DNA of 64,000 nt from Lactuca virosa. Taxonomy: Eukaryota; Streptophyta; Magnoliopsida; Asterales; Asteraceae. A program made the position numbers and the translations under genes. The DNA is taken from contig CAKMRJ010005745.1 of assembly GCA_928212115.1 (NCBI GenBank), forward strand, positions 75,207,776-75,271,775. Reading direction: 5' to 3'. Positions 33,413-44,609 of this stretch are shown here, one piece after another (positions within the stretch are counted from its first letter, which is position 1; each line of letters starts with the position of its first letter). The notes under the pieces are model-generated. The model was not told where the DNA came from. It worked only from the letters and a program-made list of their open reading frames with translations, and did no database searches.

Positions 33413-35344
33413 ACTCTCCCCCCTTTTAAACTGGATTTCGTCCTCGAAATTCGTCATGGTTACGATTATCGAAACAAAACCAACATATTCCAGAAACTTC
33501 CTCTAAAAATTTAGAAATAAAGGAATATTATAAAGAAAACTCAAGAGACCGCTCGGAAATCCAAAACTGCCAACAAATAACCCAATAACTTGAAAATGCT
33601 CAACCGCAACAATTTATTTCTCTCTCTAACTGTATGACCCAACTTCCATAGAAAACCACACAAATCGAGAACTCTCAGAACTATAACCACAAATCAAATT
33701 CATCACCATACTCCCCGACACCGAAAACCCATCAGTCTATACTTTAAAAACCTTACCCTCAGATTGATGATCGTCCATTCTTTGAACCTACCCCAAGTCC
33801 CTGACTAGGAACACCACTAAAACATGTTGAAAGAATACTCAAAACATACTGATCACAAATTCCACCCAAACCTAAATCCGAAAATTATGCTAAAAAACTT
33901 TACACTCTTGTTTTCCTGACAAGTCATCACCAACCCACTGCTCTCTCGATCATATTGATGGTCCATCCAAGAACTTCACATTGCATCAAATTCCTTTATC
34001 TGCTCAGGTTTACCTCCACCTGAAAAATCACTTGAGACATTCACAATGAACTTCATGACTCGAGTCTCCATAACCGATACCCAACATCGGTAACCAAACT
34101 TCAAATAAACAGTCCGCACTCAAACGGGGTTCCTGTTACCACTACTCCGCAAGAGACTTCAAATGCACAATTATTACTCCCAACACCATTTAACTGCCCA
34201 CATGGTCCAAACCAGCTGGTTACTAATTCTCCCGACTCCTAAAATGCACTAACACCCAAACATGACAAGAAAACTAACGATTCGAGACCTAAGAGTCTCA
34301 ATCAAAAGACCACCGGGTCCCACCCCTATGAATCATACAACGACTGGTTCATGATACATCATGACGCCTGCTACCTACTAAACAAGAAGCTCACAGTACT
34401 AAGCTGATCTTGTCGTCATCCCATCAGTGTCCTGAAGACTCATGACCAACACTACAAGGGCCTAAAGATACCCAACCATCAATCCACCGATTTGCAGGAA
34501 CCCAATCAACATCTCTCTTGATGCTAACCGAACAAAAATACGGGTCAATCCAGATACCAAACCTGCCAACACGACATGTCAAAACCTAATTTTGCACAAA
34601 TCCAAATCCAAACCTGAATAACTAAACAACACTCCCCTAACATCCGAACTTCCGATAACCAAGGACGTTTGCCAAACTCGAGCCCGCTATGAACGATTCC
34701 ACAATCAACGATTGAGGGTACCCATACCCAGGAACCGAAATGTACCATGAACAGAATTTGGCGATAGGTCGACGTATCCATTGAACTCCAAGTGATATAG
34801 CTTGAAACTTCCGAAGAACCTCTGCTATTGATGATGAACGACAAGACTAACGATCGAGAGTGCATTGACAACTAATCCATTAATCCAATACACTACTGGA
34901 CAGATCCCATAATGTACTAAACATACCAAACTATGAAATTGATTGACTGATCAATAATTGCCCAACCTAGACTATGGGTATCAATCTATACAACAACCTG
35001 ACAAATCCCTCAATGGTCGATACTCAACCTGAGCGATCCAACCGCCTCTTGACCTATTCCACGACGTTCCCAAAAGGAACCACTGGCTACATCGAGTTTC
35101 TTGGCCAACAACTTCTTGCCGCGAAGATGACTCTTACATTACTGAACACATACATCTTATGGCAACTTACTCTGCACCCCCGTCTTGATCAAATCTAAAC
35201 CAAGGCCTCGCATACCCGAACTGCAGATCCCCATGAACCATTCTTCTGATACCATAAATTGAACATACCGATGTCCTCCAAGCAGAATTCCTAGTTCTCC
35301 CCCACTTAGGGTTCGAACTACCACCATCTGGCATTGCAAAAAGC
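33413..35344 (-). other. Gypsy-A internal region, 3' part
   Basis: The polypurine tract reads AAAGGGGGGAGAGT on the minus strand next to the LTR. Beside it a TTTCGTCCTCGAAATT word resembles the palindrome at the same place in Gypsy-B (38084-38102). The remainder has no convincing domain; the longest minus frame (34545-34871, 108 codons) has no recognisable motif. Confidence 0.55.
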
Positions 35345-35976
35345 TGATGGGTTTTATGTACTCTAACATTCCTATGATTCACATACAACCCTAATGCTTT
35401 AGATTAAAGTTTTCTCTAATTATACATGCAATAAACATTTTCCAAAGCATGAAACTTAAACTAGCATGCAAGGTGATATTTGAATCATAAAAACTAGTTA
35501 CAATGTTACCTTGTGTAGTAGCTTGTAGAACTTGGCCTTAAGAAAGCTTAGCACCTCAAGTGTGATGCCTCAAATGGTTCACAAAACACCAAGAGCAATT
35601 GGATTAACATAGAAGAGATTAAGGAGATATTTATAGTGTAGAATTCTAAGAGTCACATGTAACCCTAATTCACACACTTAGGTTTATGATCCAATTAATT
35701 TGGACTACCGCTTCATGGATTAACTCATAAGCTTAGCCCATCAACAAATCAATCATGAATCATTAGCCCAATCCATATGTATGACTGATTTACATAATCA
35801 GTTCCCGTTAATTTAATTAGTCTCTTTTGATCACTAAATTAATTCTTGATCAATACTAATTAAATAATATGATTTCTCAATTAATATATTATAATTATAA
35901 TATATTAATAAACCACAAATAACCTCTTTCTCAAATATTCATCCTATCAAATTGCTTTGATGAATGCAACCCAAAT
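35345..35976 (-). repeat. Copia-3 3' LTR, larger part
   Basis: Starts TGATGGGTTTTATG on the plus strand and runs to the Gypsy-B insertion. Compared with the right LTR it lacks about 70 bp around 35640 (the stretch near 56650-56710). The remaining 73 bp lie at 49903-49975. Confidence 0.85.
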
Positions 35977-36919
35977 TGTCACACCCCGGCCGTCGGCAGA
36001 AACACCAGGCGGTGTAACGTCATTTCTCGTATCATAGTTATCAACTTCCTGAAAACACATGCAATTTAAAATACGTCAACATAAAGTTGGTGAGTTCACA
36101 GGTTTTGACTCCATATAAAATAACACTTTTTCCAAGTTTCAAAAGTATAGTTTCGAAAGTATCATTTTGACTCTCCAACATTTAGTATATATATTAGGTA
36201 TAATGGTTTACTTATCAAATAAGTGATATACCTATACTTCATTTGAACCTAAGGTATAAGTATGGGGAAACTTATACTTAACATTAATACTTGTATATCG
36301 ACGAAGTATAATGTTTCTAACAAGTTGCTACCATGAGTCTGTAACCGCTGCTTGACAACAAAACCTTTGACAAAACACTCATGATTTACCATGAGAAACA
36401 ACACACTCATGATTTACCATGAGAAACAACACCGCGCGCTTCATCGATGCCAGAACAATAACAAATAAAAGGAACGGATCGTCACTCGCTTGTCTTGGGT
36501 TGTAATTAACAACCACAAGTGGGGTCGTCAACCCGTATCTTATTCATACACGACTTCATCGCTCACACGGGATTAACGGTTACAAGTTAGAGGACTTCCA
36601 TTAAGATCCCCAATCTTAGTTGATGAATGAGGTAGCTCATGTAGACTTTGACGGCGTTCTATAGTCCTAAAAACAAAAGCATTTCCGTGTCTAAAACCCT
36701 AAGTTATTAGACTATGCTTTTAAACATTACTCCTAACTTCATAACATTTAGGCAGTATAACAGCTATAACTTGAGTAAAACCAGGTTTTATCTTGACATA
36801 AAACCAACAATATCATATAACATACTTAATAAACAATATATATAACTTTCGAGTATAACTCTGGGTCTATCACACCACATAGTATAAATAGAACTCCGAA
36901 GTATAACTCACAAGTTACA

Positions 36920-36920
36920 T

Positions 36921-36999
<79 letters not shown>
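36920..36999. repeat. (CA)n(TA)n microsatellite
   Basis: About 12 CA units pass into about 28 TA units. The same tract in the other LTR (48776-48832) has a shorter TA part, and a similar tract lies in the Copia-2 leader (47250-47301). Confidence 0.9.
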
Positions 37000-37001
<2 letters not shown>

Positions 37002-37380
37002 CTCGAGTATATATTAGTATACTTCTATAATACTAACATGCTTACAAGTTTAACATAGTTGTGTGATTTCAAAATATCATATATACTTTAGGTATATATG
37101 AGACAAAACAACTATATTCCGGTTAATATAATTATATATGTTGATACGAACATACTATTATATAGACATGATAATAGCGTATATACAATATTTAGCATGT
37201 GTTTTCCCCCGAAAACATTACAAAGTGGGGCCGTGAAACTCACCTTAATAGCGTGATTTTATGTAATCTAAGCAGAAACGGTCATCGTACAATGTCGTCG
37301 GGGCTCGGGATGCAAGAGGGATTCAGCAAAGGAGAGAGGAGAAAGGGAAATGGTGTAAGGAAGTGTCAAGGTCGGACCTG

Positions 37381-37389
37381 CTATTTATA
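37381..37389 (-). promoter_or_regulatory. TATA box of the Gypsy-B 3' LTR
   Basis: TATAAATAG on the minus strand. In the 5' LTR the same place reads TATAAATAA (49217-49225). Repeats of TCACGTCGTGAG end about 20 bp upstream. Confidence 0.6.
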
Positions 37390-38066
37390 GGAAGGATTTT
37401 GGACCCTCACAACGTGAGAAACTCATTGTTCACGTCGTGAGTTTGGAACTTATCTCTTCGTAGGCTTGCCATCCGTCTTCTAGCTTCCGAAGGTGGCCAT
37501 ATGACTACTCACGTCGTGAAAAACTCCTTGTTCACGTCGTGAGTTTGGATCTTATCATTTCGTAGCCTCGTCACGCACCTTCTAGATCCGAAATGTGGCA
37601 AAATGACTCCTCACGTCGTGAACATCTATGCTCACCTCGTGAGTTCAGTCAGATTAGGGTTTCTGACAGCTGTATCTTCAGAAGGTCGTAACTTTTGCAT
37701 ACGAACTTCGTTTTTGACGTTCTTTATATGCACGCGTAGGTATTTACGAGTACTACAACTCTCTTTTAGACTCCACTAGCTAATTCTAAGTCTATTTTAA
37801 ATTTATCTTATTATAGATAGTTATAGTGTTCGGTTTATCATAACTTCTTCACGCGAAGTCAAATTTAGATGTTCTCTATATTTTTGGAATCGTATGGACG
37901 TATACTTTTATTTATACTATAAATTATGTATGAAAGTTCATATTTATATTAGAATTATAATGAAATACATAGTTAGTTTATCACATTACTAGTTTAACAA
38001 AATCACATTACATGATTGGCATAATCACATGTGATTGTTATTGACCTAATTTTGACTAGTGTTACA

Positions 38067-38102
38067 TTCTCCCCCCGTTGAAGTAAATTTCGTCCCGAAA
38101 TT
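38067..38102 (-). other. Polypurine tract and palindrome of Gypsy-B
   Basis: GGGGGGAGAA on the minus strand abuts the LTR (38067-38076) and would prime plus-strand DNA synthesis. Beside it AAATTTCGTCCCGAAATTT is an almost perfect palindrome. Confidence 0.75.
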
Positions 38103-38175
38103 TATTTTGTACCAGGTACCACCGAAGGGTCCTGGATAGCTTCCCTTCTTCCTAATACGAATGCCCTGCCACGAC

Positions 38176-39336
38176 CTAATCTCCTTGACTCCTTAACTTT
38201 GGACATTCCTTCTTGATATGTGCAATTTCACCACACTCAAAACACGCTCTTCCTCCATCATAGCCTGTTCCAGTGTTTGTTCCTTGAGTTTCTGTTGTAG
38301 GTGTTGTGCTCCTGCAGTAATTCGTAGTGTGTCCCCTCTTTTTGCACTTCATGCAAATATAACAGTCACCTGCGTGCTGACGGTTACATTGACTGCACCA
38401 TGAACAGTTACCTAGGTGATGACGGTTGCACTGAGTGCACCTTGGGAGTTTTCCAGCATACTTCCTTGGCTGCATGGGTATTGTTATTGTGGCTACATAA
38501 TTAGTTGCCACATCTTGTCTCTCCTCATATGATTGTCTGGGATTCTTCCCATTAAATTTGCGCTTGTTCGTTCCAGACTCGGGAGACTCAGCCATAAATC
38601 CCACTTGGATTTCTATGCTGGTTAGTTGATGAGCTATACGTTTTGCACTGTCATATGTTGTAGGCTTCGATTCGATCACCATTCCTTTGATTTGTCATGC
38701 TAGACCCCAGATATATCGCTCAATCTTCTTATATTTGGGGGTTACAAGAGCTGGACACATCACCGCAAGATCATTAAAACTAGTAGTATAAGTATTTATC
38801 TCGGAACCGTTCATTGTTAGGTTCCACAGCTCCTGTTCTAAATTTTGTATTTCCTCTCTTGGACAATACTCTTCTATTAGCATCCTCTTCATCTCTTCCC
38901 ATTGCATGGAGTTTGCAGCATCAATTCTTATTGTATTAACATGATTGTTCCACCATGTTAACGTTGCATCAGCAAAGGTACACACATCAAATCGTACCTT
39001 ACATTCGTCCGGACAGAAGCTTATTTGAAATACTGATTCTGTCTTTTCAATCCACCGGGTCAAGCTAACGACCCCTTCCATTCCATGGAAGCTCTAAGGT
39101 TTGCAATTCATAAAATCCTTGTAGGTACACATTCTGGCGGTCCCTACATTGCCTTCATTTCTAACTCCTCCTCTTGTGACATTAGCAAGAGCTGCAGCGA
39201 TTCTCTGAGCTATGATTTCTTCAAGTTCTGCTGAACTTATTGAGAGGTTTATTTCTGGTGGTGGTGTTTGCGGTTGTTGTTGTTGTGGTTCTGGTCGTTG
39301 GTTCAGGTTTAGACGAGCGCTATTTCTTCTAGGCAT
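38176..39336 (-). pseudogene. Gypsy-B gag with four zinc knuckles, two in-frame stops
   Basis: One reading frame of about 386 codons runs from 39336 to 38176, interrupted only by TAG at 39094-39096 and TGA at 38695-38697. Residues 1-60 are low in complexity (Pro/Gln). The retrotransposon gag domain follows with YKDFMNCKP, VSLTRWIEKTESVFQI, CTFADATLTWWNNHV, EYCPREEIQNLEQELWNL and FNDLAVMCPALV. The C-terminal part carries four cysteine-histidine knuckles: CTQCNRHHLGNC and CSQCNRQHAGDC (CX2CX3HX3C), then CMKCKKRGHTTNYC and CFECGEIAHIKKEC (both CX2CX4HX4C). The frame closes with no pol behind it. An intact gag could package Gypsy-B RNA, but enzymes would have to come from other elements. The TGA fits a CGA-to-TGA change at a methylated CpG. 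Confidence 0.85.
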
Positions 39337-39890
39337 TTTGTTTAGTTCCTATACATTTTAGATCACCAAGTGTTTAGTCTATCAAATATTACTCCCAATT
39401 TAAAATAGTTCATATGATCTGATCATAATAAAATATAGTTGTACACCTACACCTAGTTGTGATAAGATCTATGCACATATGAACTTTAGTTGGAATATCT
39501 GATCTAAATCCTTGAGATCAAAAACATTCCGGGTATTTAGGTGTATTCTCATCGCGGGTCTGAGTCTTCATATATGACTCTATATTTGTTATATTCATGC
39601 TCTATTAATTATTGTTCGTTACTTCAGGTCTATCTGATAAGGCACCATCCAGTCAGGACAGTCGGAGGGCAGGATCATTTTAGCATATAGCCGTTCTGAA
39701 ATCCAGCAACCCAAACGACATGTCTATCCTGTCACCGCTCCCGTAAGTAGTCCTTCAGTAGAATAATTAATAATACTTTATATTGTAGGCTAAGGGATAT
39801 ACATAAACCTAACAGAGTAAGCTATAAACTATAGTCGTGCTTTCCTAAGAAAGTACTAATTCACTATAGTTAATAGCTCTAATACCAATT
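39337..39890 (-). other. Gypsy-B leader and primer-binding site
   Basis: Non-coding leader of about 540 bp. The primer-binding site at 39877-39890 reads AATTGGTATTAGAG on the minus strand, almost the same as in Gypsy-E. A block at about 39640-39745 (GTTCTGAAATCCAGCAACCC) also appears in the solo LTR near 31109. Confidence 0.7.
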
Positions 39891-40794
39891 TGTCACACCC
39901 CGTCCGTCGGCGGAAACACCAGGCGGTGTAACGTCATTTCTCGTATCATAGTTATCAACTTCCTGAAAACACATGCAATTTAAAATATGTCAACATAAAG
40001 TTGGTGAGTTCACAGGTTTTGACTCCATATAAAATAACACTTTTTCCAAGTTTCAAAAGTATAGTTTCGAAAGTATCATTTTGACTCTCCAACATTTAGT
40101 ATATATATAAGGTATAATGGTTTACTTATCAAATAAGTGATATACCTATACTTCATTTGAACCTAAGGTATAAGTATGGGGAAACTTATACTTAACATTA
40201 ATACTTGTATAGCGACGAAGTATAATGTTTCTAACAAGTTGCTACCATGAGTCTGTAACCGCTGCTTGACAACAAAACCTCTGACAAAACACTCATGATT
40301 TACCATGAGAAACAACACACTCATGATTTACCATGAGAAACAACACCGCGCGCTTCATCGACGCCTAAACAATAACAAATAAAAGGAATGGATCGTCACT
40401 CGCTTGTCTTGGGTTGTAATTAACAACCACGAGTGGGGTCGTCAACCCGTATCTTATTCATACACGACTTCCTCGCTCACACGGGATTAACGGTTACAAG
40501 TCAGAGGACTTCCACTAAGATCCCCAATCTTAGTTGATGAATGAGGTAGCTCATGTAGACTTTGACGGCGTTCTATAGTCCTAACAACAAAAGCATTTTC
40601 GTGTCTAAAACCCTAAGTTATTAGACTATGCTTTTAAACATTACTCCTAACTTCATAACATTTAGGCAGTATAACAGCTATAACTTGAGGTAAAACCAGG
40701 TTTTATCTTGACATAAAATCAATAACAACATACAGGTTTTATCTTGACATAAAACCAACAATATCATATAACATACTTAACAAACAATATATAT
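39891..40794 (-). repeat. Gypsy-B 5' LTR, part before Copia-2
   Basis: Nearly identical to 35977-36840. One local duplication of about 40 bp (AGGTTTTATCTTGACATAAAA at about 40699 and 40736) is unique to this copy. Copia-2 is inserted at 40795, and the LTR resumes at 48693. Confidence 0.85.
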
Positions 40795-41559
40795 TGATGG
40801 GTTTTGAGTATTCTAACCCCCCTAAGTGTACATGCAACCCTAGAAAACCTTGGATCTATGTTTGTCTAAAATACATGCAAAATATGATTTCCAAGGTTCA
40901 TAATCCTATCTAGCATACATGGGGAACTTTTAAACTAAAAGATGGCTAGAATTACATACCTTGTAGTTGATTTGATTCCTTGAAAACCTTGAGAGCCTAG
41001 CACCCCAAGTGTGATGCCTCAAATGCTTCACACAACACCAAATGCTTTGGAATAACTTTGAGAATGTATAACACTTGTATAAATCGGCCTAGCCCTCTTG
41101 CAACCACTTGTGTAGCCGATTTTGGTAGATGACATGTTCTTTATATAGTGTGTCACATCTAGGGTTACACCATGTAAACCCTAATGTGACATGACTCTTC
41201 ATTTCCATGACCCATGGGTTTGTAACTCCCATGGAGCATCTCATGGGTTTTACCCAACTTGATAATCCATGGAGCCTTTTAGCCCACTATATAAGTTATG
41301 GATGATTTACATAATCAACCCATATATTTAATTAGTTATCTTTTGATCACTTAAATTGATTCCAAATTAATCTTTGATCAATACTAATTAAATAATACTA
41401 TTAATATATTAGAACTTATAATATATTAATAAACCACAAGTGTTATTTCTCTCATTTAGTTTATCCAAATGCATGATGCCATGCAACCCAAATGAACCAT
41501 GGCGGGTCGGGTCAAGTACATGCCAGATATAGTTATGGACTTAGACACCTTATCCAACA
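40795..41559 (-). repeat. 3' LTR of Copia-2
   Basis: TGATGGGTTTTGAG...TTATCCAACA on the plus strand. The TATA box is at about 41149-41156 (minus strand, ACTATATAAAG). Confidence 0.9.
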
Positions 41560-42402
41560 GTCTCCCACTTGAATAAGTCTAATAACTATAACTGCAAGTA
41601 TGACTTCAGGAACCGACCAGCAATCGTAGCTCTTTTCAAGGTCTCTCGGAACTGAGAAGATGATGATGCGCTATTTAAGATAAGTGATCATAGAATGCTC
41701 TGTTCTAGATATCAGCCGGACAAATACATGGAACAATGTCTTACTTATTGTCCAGCAGTTTGTTTCCTGATTTCCGATTTGTTTGACATAGAACTTAATT
41801 GAACACATCAATTTAGTTCTGACCGGGCCCGGTACATAGGTCAAGACAAAATCATCGAGGGGCCCAGATCTCGGTTCTAATCCAAGAAGGAACAGATAAA
41901 CTTCGACTCATATGCTGTTCTACTACTTGTTAAATTACACACAAAGGTACGTTTTATAACATCGAGTTACCAATGCGGTTTCGTACGATCAATGCATAAC
42001 CAACTCATAGGTAACAAGACATATCTCTAGGTTTGAAGACTTATATGTTATTACCGTCTCACAATCACTCGAGATAAATTCCATGAAGTGATACCAGCGA
42101 GCGTGGGTTGAATCCAATACTCATAACTTATGAGCACTCATGAGTGTTGAGGCCATGTACAACATCTTAGATCTCTACAACCAACTCATGACAGTCTTTA
42201 ATTCATATCTACTTCCGACATATGACCGACTGTGGATAATTTGAATAATATGTAAAACACAACATAAATATTCTGGAAGTCAAAACATGCAAAAGAAATA
42301 ATAGTAAACGATTGACAAAAGATAGCAACACTTTACTCATAAATAAACACAACTTTTATTCATCATCAAATGTCAATTACACTTTACAAATTTCAAAGTT
42401 AT
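41560..42402 (-). other. Copia-2 polypurine tract and 3' non-coding region
   Basis: 843 bp without an ORF. It is conserved in Copia-1 (4350-5131) and Copia-3 (49976-50841), including the ACTTATGAGCACTCATGAGTG word. Confidence 0.8.
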
Positions 42403-43305
42403 CTAACTACTAAAACTAATATCATCCTTCAGCCTTATGCTCCTTGCATGCTGGAGATGCTTAACCCTGCCCAGTCCCTTCGTGAGGGGATCTGTCGGGT
42501 TCTCATCTGATGATACCCTCTTTGTCACGAGGAGTCCTTCTTCTATTCGATGTCTGATGAAATGGTATTTTCTGTCAATGTGTCTGGATCTCCCGTGATC
42601 CCTTAGTACCTTTGCTAAGGTAACTGCACTTTCACTATCACATAAGATTTCCATAGGCTCCTTAATAGCTGGTACAACTCCAAGATCTCCAATGAAGTTC
42701 TTCAGCCATATTGCCTCCTTTGCTGCCTCGCTTGCCGCTATATACTCTGATTCGCAAGTTGAATCAGCCACTGTCTCCTGCTTGGAACTTTTCCAAGTAA
42801 TTGATCCTCCGTTTAAGGTAAAGACCCAACCCAACTGAGAGCGGAAATTATCCCTATCAGTCCGGAAGCTAGCATCACTATACCCTACAACTCTCAAGTC
42901 ATCACTTCCACCGAGGGTAAGGACCCAGTCCTTAGTCCTCCGTAGGTACTTGAGGATATTCTTTACCGCAGTCCAGTGAGCCTTACCAGGGTTCCCCTGA
43001 TACCTGCTGACCATGCTCAATGCAAAGGCCACATCCGGACGAGTACAAGTCATAGCATACATGATCGAGCCTACTGCAGAAGCATATGGTACTCGACTCA
43101 TCTCTGCTATCTCAGCCTCGGTACTCGGGCTCTGAGTCTTACTCAATCTGACGTTACTCTGGATGGGTAACTCTCCTTTCTTGGAATCTTGCATACTGAA
43201 CCTCTTCAGCACCTTATCCAAGTAAGTACTCTGACTAAGTCCAATTAGTCTTTTACTCCGGTCTCTTAATATCCTTATCCCTAGGGATATAGGCAGCCTC
43301 TCCAA
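42403..43305 (-). pseudogene. Copia-2 reverse transcriptase end and RNase H
   Basis: 300 codons, open, ending DDISFSS. It begins in the connection after the palm (RILRDRSKRLIGLSQSTYLD). It continues with RVPYASAVGSIMYAMTCTRP and WTAVKNILKYLRRTKDWVL, then RNase H with GYSDASFRTDRDN, SSKQETVADSTCESEYIAAS and EAIWLKNFIGDLG. The aspartate of YSDAS and glutamate of SEYIA are the expected metal-binding residues. The last part contains the SRHIDRKYHFIRHRIEEG and NPTDPLTKGL blocks common to plant Copia RNase H. It is joined to the upstream pol by a one-base frameshift near 43260-43300, so the polyprotein is broken. RNase H would remove the RNA strand of the RNA-DNA hybrid. Confidence 0.9.
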
Positions 43306-44215
43306 GGTCCTTCATAGCAAAACACTTCCCAAGCCAGGACTTCACTTCCTGCAAGGTTGGGATGTCATTTCCTATGAGTAGTATGTCATCCACATACAGT
43401 ACCAAAAAGCTGACTATACTCCCACTAGCCTTGATATATACACAAGATTCATCTTCACTCCTCGAAAAACCAAACTCTTTGACTTTCTCATCGAAGCAAA
43501 GATTCCATCTGCGAGGTGCTTGTTTCAATCCATAGATGGATTTCTCAAGCTTACACACTTTATTAGGGTGTTCTGTGCTAACAAAACCCTCTGGCTGATT
43601 CATGTAAACATCCTCAACCAACTTTCCATTAAGGAAAGCGGTTTTGACATCCATTTGCCATATTTCATAGTCATGAAATGCAGCAATGGCTAACAATACC
43701 CTAATAGACTTAATCTTGGCTACTGGTGAAAAGGTTTCATCATAATCAACTCCTGGAGTTTGAGAAAAGCCCTTTGCAACCAATCGTGCCTTATACGTAT
43801 GTACATTACCATTCATGTCGGTCTTCTTCTTGAAGATCCATTTGCACCCAACTGTCTTACGACCTGGTACATTGTCAACCAAGTCCCAAACCTGGTTGTC
43901 ATACATGGATTGTATCTCGCTGTCCATTGCCTCTTTCCATTTAGTAGACTCGGGGCCTGCCATGGCTTCCGCATAGCTGTTAGGTTCATCCAGACTCACC
44001 AGTGTCTCATCACTGATAAGTATCTCACCTTTCGCAGTAATATGGAAACCATAGTAATGCTCATGTGCATTCCTAACCCTTGTGGAACGCCTCAGAGGCA
44101 CAATTGGAGGGTACAATTGGATCAACAGTAGTTTCCTCCTCAAGTTGATTGCTAGGGTTTGAGGTTCCTTCACCACTTGACTCTGGAATTTCTTCAAGGT
44201 CAATTTGTCTCCCAC
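43253..44215 (-). pseudogene. Copia-2 reverse transcriptase
   Basis: 320 codons. Residues 1-110 are the variable linker after integrase (LRRSTRVRNAHEHYYGF). The RVT_2 domain starts at about 118 with WKEAMDSEIQSMYDNQVWDL. It carries VGCKWIFKKKTDMNGNVHTY, ARLVAKGFSQTPGVDYDETF, FSPVAKIKSIRVLLAIAAFH, IWQMDVKTAFLNGKLVEDVY, SIYGLKQAPRRW and the catalytic LYVDDILLIGND (YVDD at residues 274-277, about 43385-43396). Both conserved aspartates are kept, so the active site looks intact. The end is frameshifted into the next open part. It is separated from integrase by a stop and frame change at 44216-44243. Confidence 0.9.
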
Positions 44216-44242
44216 TGTCTCCTTGGCTTATAACTCTCTCTC

Positions 44243-44602
44243 TCAAAAGACAGCCCTCCTTGCTACAAAGACCACATTCTCACTAGGTCTGTAGAAGAGG
44301 TAAACAAAGGATTTATGTGGGTAGCCGATGAAAATACACCTCTCACTTCGAGGTTCGAGCTTATCGTGAGTCTCGCGTCTCACGAAAGCTTCGCAACCCC
44401 AAATCTTGATGTGGGCAAGATTAGGAACTTTTCCAGTCCACACCTCGTGAGGTGTTTTGGCAACCTTCTTTGTAGGGACCAGATTAAGGATATGGGCGGC
44501 AGTATCTGAGGCATACCCCCAAAATGAGATTGGTAGCGAAGCTCGACTCATCATGGAACGAACCCATGTCCAACAGGGTTCGATTACGCCTCTCAGCCAC
44601 AC
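44243..44602 (-). pseudogene. Copia-2 integrase, C-terminal part
   Basis: The true frame begins after a single-base insertion near 44566 (a GGG where Copia-3 has GG). It carries SMMSRASLPISFWGYA, AAHILNLVPTKKVAKTPHEV, NLAHIKIWGCEAFVRR and CIFIGYPHKSFVYLFYRP, which are the segments after the catalytic glutamate and the GKxFFxGY-like end of Copia integrase. The glutamate itself, in GVAERRNRTLLDM, is present just upstream, between the TAG at 44610-44612 and the frameshift. Confidence 0.85.
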
Positions 44603-44609
44603 CGTTCAA

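Larger units (their letters stand above)
35977..38066 (-). repeat. 3' LTR of Gypsy-B
   Basis: In minus sense it has two U3 modules (near 37839 and 37687), CACGTCGTGAG phrase repeats (37650-37407), TATAAATAG (37389-37381), a leader, and a donor GTGAGT (37243-37238). A (CA)n(TA)n tract lies at 36920-36999. A 36-bp block with CACTCATGATTTACCATGAG is duplicated at 36377 and 36413. Confidence 0.85.

Noticed and set aside
34545..34871. 108-codon minus frame in Gypsy-A as a gene
   Set aside because: Odd composition (Trp, Ser, Cys-rich), no motif, no relative recognised; probably chance.
43760..44131. Plus-strand open frame of 123 codons
   Set aside because: It is the antisense shadow of the Copia-2 reverse transcriptase. 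The same holds for the plus frames at 44863-45198, 46000-46359, 52191-52448 and 53253-53597.
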